Below, one piece after another: positions 34,580 to 42,897 of a DNA stretch of 64,000 bases; position 1 is the stretch's first letter; every line of letters starts with the position of its first letter. Below the pieces are notes generated by a model. It was not told where the DNA came from. It saw only the letters and a program-made list of their open reading frames with translations, and searched no databases. Location: NCBI GenBank assembly GCA_964433135.1, contig CAYSQW010000001.1, positions 62,001 through 126,000 on the forward strand, written 5' to 3'. The translations under genes and the position numbers were made by a program. Origin of the DNA: CAYSQW01 sp964433135. GTDB taxonomy: Bacteria; Acidobacteriota; Aminicenantia; Aminicenantales; Aminicenantaceae.

Positions 34580-35610
34580 TTGCTTAGAAACTGACGAAGG
34601 AACCGAAGGTCGTTTTCATAGAAAGTCCTCGCATCCAGCACGCCATAGGTCACCATAGCGATCCGATCGACATTCAAACCGAAGGCGAATCCTGAATATT
34701 TTTCAGGATCGATGCTGACATTTTTAAAAACTTGAGGATCGACCATTCCCGCAGCCAGGATGTCAATCCATCCGCCGCCGCGACAGAACCGGCAATCGTT
34801 CTGTTCACCGCCGCAGGTCGGGCACCGGAGATCGAAGGCCACCGAAGGTTCGGTGAAAGGAGAGAAACCGGGCCGCAGCCTGTACTGACTCTTTTCATGG
34901 AACAATGCCTTCAGAAAATATTCCAGGGTTCCTTTCAGATGGGCGAACGTGATCCCGTAATCCACAACCAGCCCTTCAAGCTGGAAAAACGCGGGCGTGT
35001 GGGTGGAATCGGGCGTTTCTTTGCGAAAGACCCTTCCCGGAGTGATGATCCTGATGGGAGGGCGTTTTTTTTCCATAATCCGGATATGGACCGGTGAGGT
35101 ATGGGTACGAAGCAGGAGATCGTCCGTAATGTGAAAAACCCCCCACGTATCCCTGGAAGGATGAAGGGGAGGGAAATTCAGAGCCTCGAAATTATAATAA
35201 TCATTTTCAATCTCCGGCCCGTCTTCAATGGAAAATCCCATTCGCAGAAAAACACATTCGATCTCCTCCCGAAAGATTCGGAGAGGATGGGGAGCCCCCC
35301 AATAAGTCCTTTTCCCGGGAAGCGTGAGATCGACGACACTCCCCGGCACGGGGGGGGTATTCAGTTTTTGGTGCAGTTTTCGCAGCGATCGGTTGATGTG
35401 CGCTTTCAGCTGATTGAGTTTTTTTCCCGCTTCCGGTTTTTCTTCGGGAGAAAGCGCCTTCAGGTCATCAAACAGCTCCTGGATGTATCCTTTGCTGCGG
35501 CTCAGATAGAGATTACGGAGTTCCTGCAGGTCCTCCAAAGTCTTTGCGTTGAAACCATCTTCATCGAACTTGCGGCGCAGACCCTCGATCTTGGTTTTTA
35601 TTTCATGCAT
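34576..35610 (-). CDS. pheS: Phenylalanyl-tRNA synthetase alpha subunit
   Basis: A 344-aa class II synthetase subunit. An N-terminal coiled coil (about 1-85) that contacts tRNA-Phe is followed by motif 2 (TPGRVFRKETPDSTHTPAFFQLEG) and motif 3 (FGLNVDRIAMV(T)YG) and a conserved zinc-like RCPTCGG/CRFCRGGGW segment. It forms a hetero-tetramer with PheT. It follows rplT by 5 bases in the thrS-infC-rpmI-rplT-pheST block. Confidence 0.95.
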   Translation of the reverse strand: MHEIKTKIEGLRRKFDEDGFNAKTLEDLQELRNLYLSRSKGYIQELFDDLKALSPEEKPEAGKKLNQLKAHINRSLRKLHQKLNTPPVPGSVVDLTLPGKRTYWGAPHPLRIFREEIECVFLRMGFSIEDGPEIENDYYNFEALNFPPLHPSRDTWGVFHITDDLLLRTHTSPVHIRIMEKKRPPIRIITPGRVFRKETPDSTHTPAFFQLEGLVVDYGITFAHLKGTLEYFLKALFHEKSQYRLRPGFSPFTEPSVAFDLRCPTCGGEQNDCRFCRGGGWIDILAAGMVDPQVFKNVSIDPEKYSGFAFGLNVDRIAMVTYGVLDARTFYENDLRFLRQFLSK

Positions 35611-35615
35611 CAGGA

Positions 35616-35987
35616 TTATGAAGCCGTACCCTCTGCGCTCACGCTCTTGGCTTTCTCCACGATCCGCGAAAACGTTTTCGGCGCCGTCACGGCCAGGTCG
35701 GCCAAGACCTTGCGATCAAGCTCGATCTGCAGGACTTTGAGTCCATGAATAAAACGGCTGTAGGAAAGCCCGTTATTCAAAGAGGCCGCTTTGATCCGCT
35801 GGATCCAGAGACGTCTGAAATCCCGCTTCCGAGTTCGGCGATCCCGGTAGGAATACTGAAGCCCTCGCTCGACCGCTTCTTTTGCAGTACGGTAATTATG
35901 GCTTCGTGCGCCCCAATATCCTTTAGCTAATTTTAAAATTTTCGCTCTACGATTTCTTTTCTTGGTTCCTCTTTTTACTCGCGGCAT
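35616..35987 (-). CDS. rplT: 50S ribosomal protein L20
   Basis: A 123-aa protein with the L20 sequence: [10 protein letters not shown] basic N-terminal extension, AKGYWGARS(H)[22 protein letters not shown] and a globular C-terminal half. L20 is needed for early 50S assembly and represses its own operon in several bacteria. AAAGGAG precedes the ATG. An unusual 190-base spacer separates it from rpmI. Confidence 0.96.
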   Translation of the reverse strand: MPRVKRGTKKRNRRAKILKLAKGYWGARSHNYRTAKEAVERGLQYSYRDRRTRKRDFRRLWIQRIKAASLNNGLSYSRFIHGLKVLQIELDRKVLADLAVTAPKTFSRIVEKAKSVSAEGTAS

Positions 35988-36042
35988 ATTATTCTCCTTT
36001 TGTCGTCCTTGCTTCTCTCGGGGGGCCGCCTGAGGAAGACGC

Positions 36043-36131
36043 GGGGGATTCCCGCCGTCGGCCGTCTCTACGCCGCTTCAGAGTAGGAATCAAACCATCA
36101 ACCGTCATTACGGCGAGACGATTCCTCCCCC
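36043..36131 (-). other. Structured rpmI-rplT spacer, possible L20 regulatory RNA
   Basis: In RNA sense GGGGGAGGAATC (36131-36120), GATTCC (36090-36085) and GGAATCCCCC (36052-36043) can pair in two exclusive ways: GATTCC with the first or the second GGAATC, while GGGGGA pairs with TCCCCC. A spacer of this length between rpmI and rplT is unusual. L20 control is inference. Confidence 0.35.
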
Positions 36132-36177
36132 AAAAGGCATGACCGCATTTCCCCGAAAAACGAATGTCGGCGGCTTA

Positions 36178-36378
36178 CTAAAAGTCGTAAGGAAGCATGC
36201 GTTTCACCCGATTCATATCGGCATCACTGAGCAGATCGCTCTTCCTCAAGTTTCTTTTTCTTTTTGGTGATTTTTTGGTGAGAATGTGACTTTTGTAAGC
36301 TTTATGATGAACGACTTTCTTTTTCCCGGTCACTTTGAACCTTTTTTGGGCGCCCTTGTGGGTTTTTAATTTTGGCAT
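36178..36378 (-). CDS. rpmI: 50S ribosomal protein L35
   Basis: A 66-aa basic protein with the L35 pattern ([42 protein letters not shown]). AGGAG lies before the ATG, inside the end of infC, with which it overlaps by 77 bases in another frame. Confidence 0.96.
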   Translation of the reverse strand: MPKLKTHKGAQKRFKVTGKKKVVHHKAYKSHILTKKSPKRKRNLRKSDLLSDADMNRVKRMLPYDF

Positions 36379-36931
36379 CTTTTTCTCCTGTCTTGGTGGG
36401 ACTCACTAAGGCCGAAACGGCCCAAGGCTGAGTGCGAATATTTCCATCGCGTTGCCCAAGGTCCTGCACATCCGTGAAAACCCTATCCAGAATGATCCTC
36501 GCCAACTCCGGTTTGGCTTTCTCCCGGCCCCGAAGCATGACGGTGATCTTGACTTTGTTTCCTTCCTTTAAAAAACGCTGAACGTGACGCATCTTGAAAT
36601 TATAATCATGGATGCTGATTTTCGGCCTGAATTTTATCTCCTTGACCTGGATTTGCTTCTGGTGCTTCTTGGCTTCGTGGGCTTTTTTATGTAATTCATA
36701 CAGAAATTTTCCATAATCCATAATGCGGCAAACAGGAGGCACAGCCTGAGGCGCCACTTCCACGAGATCCATACTTTTCTCGCTGGCTAGGGCGAGGGCT
36801 TCATCCAGAGAGAGGATTCCGAGCTGGTTTTTATCTTCATCGATAATCCTGACCTCTTTAGCCCGTATCATTTCATTGATCCGGTGCGGTTTTTCCTTCC
36901 TCTTTCCGGGGTAGTATGTACGTCTTCTAAT
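36302..36931 (-). CDS. infC: Translation initiation factor IF-3, ATT start codon
   Basis: A 209-aa protein when read from ATT at 36931, six bases after AAAGGAGG. The 20 codons upstream of the first ATG encode a basic [19 protein letters not shown] stretch matching the normal IF-3 N-terminus. N-domain ([14 protein letters not shown]), linker and C-domain ([18 protein letters not shown]) follow. IF-3 blocks non-canonical start codons, so an ATT start gives autoregulation as in E. coli infC. The C-terminus runs about 30 residues past the usual end and overlaps rpmI. It begins 12 bases after thrS. Confidence 0.93.
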   Translation of the reverse strand: MRRRTYYPGKRKEKPHRINEMIRAKEVRIIDEDKNQLGILSLDEALALASEKSMDLVEVAPQAVPPVCRIMDYGKFLYELHKKAHEAKKHQKQIQVKEIKFRPKISIHDYNFKMRHVQRFLKEGNKVKITVMLRGREKAKPELARIILDRVFTDVQDLGQRDGNIRTQPWAVSALVSPTKTGEKDAKIKNPQGRPKKVQSDREKESRSS

Positions 36932-36943
36932 GATTTGCCTCCT

Positions 36944-38695
36944 TTAAAAATCGGTACTTATCTCTTTATTTTCTATGAATTTCTTTACTTTTTCAAGAAA
37001 TTCATCGATATCCCATTCACCTTTGTCTCCCTGGGTATGAACCCGAAGGGAAACGCTCTGTTTTTCAAGTTCCTTATCTCCCAGGATCAGGATGAGTGGT
37101 ACTTTGTGCTTCTCCGCGTCACGGATCTTGTAGCCCATCTTTTCCCGTCGTTCATCAACGGCGGTGCGCAGTCCGTTTTCCTTGAACCGTTTTTCCAAAG
37201 AACGTGCGTATTCCACATGCCGGTCCGCAATCGGAATGATATTCACCTGTACAGGGGCCAGCCAGAGGGGAAAATTCCCGTTATAATGTTCGATCAGAAT
37301 CCCGAAAAACCTTTCCAGCGATCCGAGCAGAGCCCGATGGATCATAAAAGGCCGATGCGGATTGCCGTCTTCTCCGATATAATTCAAATCGAAACGCTCA
37401 GCCAGGTTGAAATCGAGCTGGATGGTGGTGCACTGCCAGGAACGCTGGAGAGCGTCCTTGATTTTAATGTCGATCTTGGGCCCGTAGAAAACACCTTCTC
37501 CGGGATCGATCCTGTATTCCATTTCTTCCTTCCGCAGTGCGGCTTTCAAGCTGCTCGTGGCCATATTCCAGCCTTCCTCCCCCCCGCAGTGTTTATCCGG
37601 GCAGGTGGAAAGATAGACATCAAATTCATAAAATCCAAACAGGTTCAAGAGACGGCGGGCCAGCGCGATGGCGCGCCGGATCTCGGTTTCCAGCTGATCC
37701 TCCCGGCAAAAGATATGGGCGTCATCCTGAGTGAAACCGCGCACCCTCAGAAGTCCGTGTAAAACTCCGCTGCGCTCGAATCGATAAACCGTTCCCAGTT
37801 CCGCCCAACGCATCGGAAGTTCACGATAACTGCGCTGACGGGAATTGTATACCATGATGTGAAAAGGACAGTTCATGGGTTTCAGCTGATATTCGACTCC
37901 GTCACGCTCGAACGCGGGATACAAAGCGTCATAATACTCGACATGCCCGCTCTGCCTCCAAACATCCAGTTTTGCGACATGAGGAGAATACAGCAGGTCA
38001 TATCCATCCTTGAAATGTTCCTCGCGCCAAGTGTCCTCGATCACTTTACGGATCGCTCCTCCTTTCGGATGCCAGAGAATCAATCCGCCCCCCAGCTTCT
38101 CGTTGAAGCTGAACAAGTCCAGTTCCTGTCCCAGCTTGCGATGGTCCCGCTTCTTCGCTTCCTCGAGGAGATGCAGATAGCCTTTCAGATCTTCTGCGGT
38201 CAGGAAGGCCGTTCCGTATATCCGCTGAAGCTGCGGGCCTTCCTCATCGCCTTTCCAATAGGCCCCGGAAACCGACAGCAGCTTAAAATGTTTGATCATG
38301 CCCGTGGATACAAGGTGGGGCCCCAGGCAAAAATCCATGAATTCTCCTTGGCGGTAACAGCTGACTTCATCCCCGCCCTTTTCCCGGACCAACTCCACTT
38401 TAAGATGCTGGTTCTGTTCGGCGAAACGTTTCACCGCCTCGGCTTTGGTCAGCATGATCCGCTCAAGCGGAATATCTTCACGAGCCAGCTCGCGCATTTT
38501 CATCTCGATGGTTTTAAGATCTTCTGGCGTAAAAGGCGTTTCGCGCAAAAAATCGTAATAAAATCCGTTTTCCACCGCCGGGCCGATGCCGACCTGCACA
38601 TCGGGATAGAGCATAAGCACGGCGTGCGCCAATAAATGAGCGGCGCTGTGGCGGAGGGTGTCTAAGGCTTCAGCCGTCGGCTGGGTATCCATCAT
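36944..38695 (-). CDS. thrS: Threonyl-tRNA synthetase lacking the TGS domain
   Basis: A 583-aa class II synthetase. The editing (SAD) domain starts at once (LRHSAAHLLAHAV), followed by the catalytic core with the zinc ligands (MNCPFH and the later D.HCGG), motif 2 RFERSGVLHGLLRVRGFTQDDAH and the C-terminal anticodon domain. The ~60-aa N-terminal TGS domain of the 640-aa E. coli enzyme is missing; nothing upstream in frame encodes it. It lies after tRNA-Val and before infC. Confidence 0.95.
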   Translation of the reverse strand: MMDTQPTAEALDTLRHSAAHLLAHAVLMLYPDVQVGIGPAVENGFYYDFLRETPFTPEDLKTIEMKMRELAREDIPLERIMLTKAEAVKRFAEQNQHLKVELVREKGGDEVSCYRQGEFMDFCLGPHLVSTGMIKHFKLLSVSGAYWKGDEEGPQLQRIYGTAFLTAEDLKGYLHLLEEAKKRDHRKLGQELDLFSFNEKLGGGLILWHPKGGAIRKVIEDTWREEHFKDGYDLLYSPHVAKLDVWRQSGHVEYYDALYPAFERDGVEYQLKPMNCPFHIMVYNSRQRSYRELPMRWAELGTVYRFERSGVLHGLLRVRGFTQDDAHIFCREDQLETEIRRAIALARRLLNLFGFYEFDVYLSTCPDKHCGGEEGWNMATSSLKAALRKEEMEYRIDPGEGVFYGPKIDIKIKDALQRSWQCTTIQLDFNLAERFDLNYIGEDGNPHRPFMIHRALLGSLERFFGILIEHYNGNFPLWLAPVQVNIIPIADRHVEYARSLEKRFKENGLRTAVDERREKMGYKIRDAEKHKVPLILILGDKELEKQSVSLRVHTQGDKGEWDIDEFLEKVKKFIENKEISTDF

Positions 38696-38808
38696 CGCTT
38701 ACCGTTCCTAATTATAATAATAATGCGGGAAAATATCTTGCGAAAAAAAGGGGATCCAGAACAATCAACCCTTTTGACTTCTAATTTTAAGGTCGCTCCT
38801 CGGTTATA

Positions 38809-38883
38809 TGGTAGGCGCGGAGGGGATCGAACCCTCGGCCTCTTCCGCGTCAAGGAAGCACTCTTCCACTGAGCTACGCGCCT
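38809..38883 (-). tRNA. tRNA-Val (anticodon GAC)
   Basis: The minus strand folds into a full cloverleaf. The acceptor is AGGCGCG with CGCGCCT, the D arm GCTC/GAGT, the anticodon stem CTTCC/GGAAG with the 7-base loop TTGACGC (anticodon GAC), the variable loop has 5 bases and the T arm is GAGGG-TTCGATC-CCCTC. The discriminator is A and CCA is encoded. It reads valine GUC/GUU codons. No terminator separates it from thrS. Confidence 0.95.
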
Positions 38884-38900
38884 AGTTTTAAAGCCTATAT

Positions 38901-38929
38901 ATATTAAAGCTTTCGGATTTGACTGTCAA
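38901..38929 (-). promoter_or_regulatory. Promoter of tRNA-Val (and possibly thrS block)
   Basis: Perfect TTGACA (38924-38929), a 17-base spacer and TAATAT (38901-38906) on the minus strand place the transcript start about 10 bases before the tRNA 5' end. Confidence 0.6.
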
Positions 38930-39003
38930 CCTCTTTCCACGCCGGGACCGTTCCCCCCGTTACATCCCAACACCCCTGTATTGAAAGCACTTCGGGAACG
39001 GGC

Positions 39004-39474
39004 TTACAGATATACCACCTCGGCCTCCCGCGTCCGCGGATCAAACAGCGCGACACTGCTTCTCCCGGAAACCCACCCCCCGGTTTCGCCGGGGTTCAGG
39101 ATCAGGCCGTCCCCCGTCCCACGCACCTCCGGTCGATGCGTATGTCCGAAGATATAGACATCAACGCTTTCTTTTCTCCCGGAGACCGGAATATGTGAAA
39201 GCAAAAAACGCACATCGTACAGAGTAAAAAAGAAGGGAGCGGCACGGATTTCCCCAAATGGAAGCAGCGCATTTTCCAGCCCCGTCCTCTCGCCATCGCA
39301 GTTCCCATACACGGCCTTGACGGGACAATCCAGCCCCTCCAGCTCACGGGCGGCGAACGGGGCGACGAAATCGCCGGCGTGGATCACGAAACGGCATCCA
39401 GATCCCCTGAAAAACCTGACGGCCCGCCTAACGGCATCCAGGTTGTCGTGGGAATCAGACATCACGCCGATCAT
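39004..39474 (-). CDS. YfcE/MJ0936-family metallophosphodiesterase
   Basis: A 156-aa calcineurin-like phosphoesterase. The metal ligands are GVMSDSHDNLDA (3-14), HAGDFV (36-41), YGNCDG (56-61), LLSHIP and FGHTHRPEV. Family members hydrolyse phosphodiesters in vitro; the cellular substrate is unknown. It stands alone, divergent from the cDPG synthetase-like gene. Confidence 0.88.
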   Translation of the reverse strand: MIGVMSDSHDNLDAVRRAVRFFRGSGCRFVIHAGDFVAPFAARELEGLDCPVKAVYGNCDGERTGLENALLPFGEIRAAPFFFTLYDVRFLLSHIPVSGRKESVDVYIFGHTHRPEVRGTGDGLILNPGETGGWVSGRSSVALFDPRTREAEVVYL

Positions 39475-39680
39475 GTTTGGCTCGCAGGAAATCGAAGCCT
39501 TATTTTAAGCTTTCCCTTAACGGTTGTCCACCTGGATTTAAATCCTTTCCCAAACCGATTGAAATCCGTTTTTTCCCATTATTCAAATCGATGAAAATTT
39601 GTGATAAACCCCCAGTTGCATTAAAAGGAGGGCTGTATTATACTTACTCCTTCAAATTTCGACGAATTTTGTTTAGATTT

Positions 39681-39686
39681 TATAAT
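39681..39686 (+). promoter_or_regulatory. Probable -10 element before the carbamate kinase cluster
   Basis: A consensus TATAAT lies 21 bases before the ATG at 39708, with GGAGAG between as ribosome site. The -35 region is poorly conserved. Confidence 0.42.
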
Positions 39687-39707
39687 TTACACAAATGGAG
39701 AGTAAAC

Positions 39708-41012
39708 ATGAGAAAAGCCATTATCATGGGAGCTGCGGGAAGAGATTTTCACAACTTCAACACATATTTCAGAAAAAACGCCGACTATAAAGTCATCGCT
39801 TTCACGGCAACTCAAATTCCGGATATCGAAGGCCGCAAATACCCTGCGGTTTTAGCGGGCGAACTCTATCCGGAAGGAATACCGATCCATGCGGAATCCG
39901 AATTGGTGAAGCTTATCGAGGATAACGATGTTGCGGAGGTTTTCTTTTCCTACAGCGACACCCCCCACGAATACGTCATGCATAAGGCTTCTGAAGTGCA
40001 GGCGGCCGGAGCGACATTCACTCTGCTGGGACCCAATGACACGATGATCGCTTCCAAGCGTCCCGTCATCTCCGTTTGCGCCACCCGTACCGGGTGCGGC
40101 AAAAGCCAAACCAGCCGTAAAATCGCCCTGATGCTGCAAGCCATGGGGAAAAAAGTAGTGGCGATCCGTCACCCCATGCCCTACGGCGACCTGGCGGCGC
40201 AGGCCGTTCAGCGGTTCGGCTCCTATGACGACATGATCAAACATAAATGCACCATCGAGGAGATGGAAGAATACGAACCTCACGTCCAAGCGGGAATCGT
40301 CATCTACGCCGGAGTGGATTACGGCGCCATCCTGGCACAGGCCGAGGAAGAGGCGGACATTATCCTCTGGGACGGAGGCAACAACGATATCCCCTTCTAT
40401 CACTCCGACCTTGAAATCGTCGTCGTCGATCCTCACCGGCCCGGACACGAGCTCGTTTACTATCCCGGTGAAACGAATTTCCGGCGCGCCGACGTTCTGG
40501 TCATCAACAAAATGGATACCGCTGATGCCGCCAATGTGGAGGTGATCATGGAAAACGTCAAAAAATTCAATCCTACCGCTACCGTGATCAAGGCCAACTC
40601 CCCCATCAATGTCGTCAACGGAGAATCCATTAGAGGAAAATCCGTTTTGGTGATCGAAGACGGCCCCACCCTGACTCACGGAGGAATGACCTACGGAGCG
40701 GGGATCGTTGCCGCCAAGCAATACGGCGCCGGCAAGATCATCGATCCAAGACCTTTCGCCGTCGGCAGCATCCGGGGCACCTTCGAAAAATACGGACATC
40801 TGGATCAAGTCCTGCCCGCCATGGGATACGGCCCGACCCAGACAAAGGAATTGGAAGAAACAATCAATCGTATCGACTGCGACGTCATCGTCAGCGGAAC
40901 CCCCATCGACCTGGCCAAGCTGGTTAAGACTTCAAAACCCATGCTGCGTGTCACTTACGATCTGGAAGAAATCGGCACCCCTGATTTGCAGGAGGTTCTT
41001 AAGGACTTCTAA
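39708..41012 (+). CDS. Cyclic 2,3-diphosphoglycerate synthetase-like GTPase (COG2403)
   Basis: A 434-aa protein of the family that contains the cDPG synthetase of methanogens. The N-terminal Rossmann-like domain (1-120) starts KAIIMGAAGRDFHNFN. The P-loop TRTGCGKS lies near 128-135, with WDGGNND near 223-229 and an NKMD nucleotide-base motif near 266. The methanogen enzyme cyclises 2,3-diphosphoglycerate with ATP. In bacteria the activity is unproven, and the family usually lies beside carbamate kinase and a carbamoyltransferase, as here. The stop and the arcC start overlap (TAATG). The frame is open upstream to 39477, but the ATG at 39708 has GGAG and matches the family N-terminus. Confidence 0.78.
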   Translation: MRKAIIMGAAGRDFHNFNTYFRKNADYKVIAFTATQIPDIEGRKYPAVLAGELYPEGIPIHAESELVKLIEDNDVAEVFFSYSDTPHEYVMHKASEVQAAGATFTLLGPNDTMIASKRPVISVCATRTGCGKSQTSRKIALMLQAMGKKVVAIRHPMPYGDLAAQAVQRFGSYDDMIKHKCTIEEMEEYEPHVQAGIVIYAGVDYGAILAQAEEEADIILWDGGNNDIPFYHSDLEIVVVDPHRPGHELVYYPGETNFRRADVLVINKMDTADAANVEVIMENVKKFNPTATVIKANSPINVVNGESIRGKSVLVIEDGPTLTHGGMTYGAGIVAAKQYGAGKIIDPRPFAVGSIRGTFEKYGHLDQVLPAMGYGPTQTKELEETINRIDCDVIVSGTPIDLAKLVKTSKPMLRVTYDLEEIGTPDLQEVLKDF

Positions 41013-41956
41013 TGAAGAACAAAATCGCCGTGATCGCATTTGGCGGAAACGCCATCCTCCCCGGAACTCAACGCGGGCTGCAGCGGGAACAGATGTTGAA
41101 CGCCCAAAAAGCCGCCGAATTGATGATCCATGTCGTAAAAAAGGGATTTGACCTGATCCTCGTACACGGCAACGGCCCCCAGGTGGGGAATTTGTTGATA
41201 CAGATGGAAGAAGCAATCAACAAGATTCCCCCCTTTTCCCTGGAGGTCTGCGACGCCATGACCGAGGGCAGTATGGGATATATGCTTGAGCGGGCTCTTG
41301 TCAACGAACTGCGCAAAAGCTCAGTCGACAAGGAAGTCGCCACTCTGATCACTCAGGTCGTCGTGGACAAAGAAGATCCCGCTTTTGAAAATCCCACCAA
41401 GCCCGTCGGCCCCTTCTACTCCAAATATAGATCCCAGATGCTGGTTCGGGAAAAGAAGTGGGTCATGGTCGAAGACTCCGGACGGGGATATCGAAAGGTC
41501 GTTCCTTCCCCCCGGCCTATCGACATCGTACCGAAAACCATCCTGAACGACCTGGTGCGTTCCGGAAAAATCGTGATCGCCGCCGGAGGCGGCGGCATTC
41601 CGGTGATCATCAACAGCCGGGGATTGTTCCAAGGGGTCGAAGCGGTCATCGACAAAGATTACGCCGCCAGTCTCATCGCGCGGGAAACCAAGGTGGATCT
41701 TTTCGTGATATTGACCAACGTACCCCGTGTCTGCATCAATTTCAATACCCCGGAAGAAAAACAGATTCCCGTGATGACCGTCGACGAAGCCCAAAAGCAT
41801 CTGGCCGACGGTCAGTTCCCTCCGGGGTCCATGGGACCCAAAATCAGGGCCGCCATTGAGTACATTCAAAGTGGAGGAAAGGAAGTCTTGATCACATCCG
41901 CCAATCATCTGAGGGCGGCCTTGATCAACCGATCCGGAACCAAGATCATTCCCTAG
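41012..41956 (+). CDS. arcC: Carbamate kinase
   Basis: A 314-aa amino acid kinase-fold enzyme that makes ATP from carbamoyl phosphate and ADP in the degradative direction. AFGGNAIL (10-17), HGNGPQVGN (48-56), the AAGGGGIPV segment and DKDYAAS..A are diagnostic, and PGSMGPK lies near the C-terminus. It is coupled to the GTPase gene before it and the carbamoyltransferase 6 bases after it. Such a pair normally serves breakdown of a ureido compound for ATP. It ends in TAG. Confidence 0.94.
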   Translation: MKNKIAVIAFGGNAILPGTQRGLQREQMLNAQKAAELMIHVVKKGFDLILVHGNGPQVGNLLIQMEEAINKIPPFSLEVCDAMTEGSMGYMLERALVNELRKSSVDKEVATLITQVVVDKEDPAFENPTKPVGPFYSKYRSQMLVREKKWVMVEDSGRGYRKVVPSPRPIDIVPKTILNDLVRSGKIVIAAGGGGIPVIINSRGLFQGVEAVIDKDYAASLIARETKVDLFVILTNVPRVCINFNTPEEKQIPVMTVDEAQKHLADGQFPPGSMGPKIRAAIEYIQSGGKEVLITSANHLRAALINRSGTKIIP

Positions 41957-41962
41957 GCAGCC

Positions 41963-42895
41963 ATGATAATCACAAAAAAAGATTTTCTCTCACTCGATGA
42001 GCTGTCGGCTTACGAATTCAGCGAGTTGATGAGCTTTATCGCCAAAGTGAAAGCCAAACCGCAGAGCTATCGCAAGGGGCTGCAGAATCGGATTCTGGCC
42101 ATGATCTTCCAAAATCCCTCCCTGCGAACACGCATGGCCTTTGAAATCGGCGTCCTTCAGCTGGGAGGAAATGCGGTATTTATCAATCCCTCCGATATCC
42201 AGATGGGAACCAGGGAATCCATCACGGACATGGGTAAAAACCTTGAGCGTTGGGTTGACGGAATCGTGCTCAGAACCAATGAACATCAAACCGTTGTTGA
42301 CCTTGCGGCCGCCACCGAAATTCCCGTTATCAATGCCCAAACGGATCTGCATCACCCCTGTCAAACCGCCGCAGATTTTTTCACGCTGTTGGAAAAAAAG
42401 GAGCACCTGGCAGGTCTCTCGCTGGCTTGGGTGGGAGGCGGAAGCGGGATCTGCGAAAACCTGATCCTGGCCGCCTCCAAATGCGGCTGCCATCTGTCCG
42501 TGGCGACCCCGCCCGGACACGATCCGGACCCCGAGATCATTGAGCGCGCTCAAAAACATGGAAAGGAAACGGAGGCCGAGTTTTCTTTTTCCCACGATCC
42601 GGCCGCGGCGGTCCGGGAGGCCGACGCGGTATACACGGATTCCTGGCCCCCCCCGGAGAAAGAAGAGGAAAGGGAAGCGCTCCGAAAAGTCTTTGCTCCC
42701 TACCGAGTCGACGGCGATCTCATGGCCAAGGCGAAGCCGGACGCGCTCTTCATGCACGGTCTTCCAGTAAGGCGGGGAGAAGAAGTAACGGATGAAGTCA
42801 TCGATTCCAAACAGTCCATCGTATACGACCAAGCGGAAAACAGACTTCATATTCAAAAAGCAATCATGTTATTATTATTAGGGAATAGAAAATAA
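41963..42895 (+). CDS. Ornithine/aspartate carbamoyltransferase family protein, substrate unclear
   Basis: A 310-aa carbamoyltransferase. The carbamoyl-phosphate site reads SLRTR (53-57), as in acetyl-/succinylornithine enzymes, rather than STRTR. HPCQTAAD (131-138) is conserved. The amino-acid site differs from ornithine enzymes: the usual HCLP is HGLP (265-268), and the DxxxSMG loop is replaced by DSWPPPEKEEE (226-236). It probably phosphorolyses a ureido compound to carbamoyl phosphate for ArcC; the amino product is unknown. Calling it ArgF or ArcB would overstate the evidence. Confidence 0.75.
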   Translation: MIITKKDFLSLDELSAYEFSELMSFIAKVKAKPQSYRKGLQNRILAMIFQNPSLRTRMAFEIGVLQLGGNAVFINPSDIQMGTRESITDMGKNLERWVDGIVLRTNEHQTVVDLAAATEIPVINAQTDLHHPCQTAADFFTLLEKKEHLAGLSLAWVGGGSGICENLILAASKCGCHLSVATPPGHDPDPEIIERAQKHGKETEAEFSFSHDPAAAVREADAVYTDSWPPPEKEEEREALRKVFAPYRVDGDLMAKAKPDALFMHGLPVRRGEEVTDEVIDSKQSIVYDQAENRLHIQKAIMLLLLGNRK

Positions 42896-42897
42896 GC

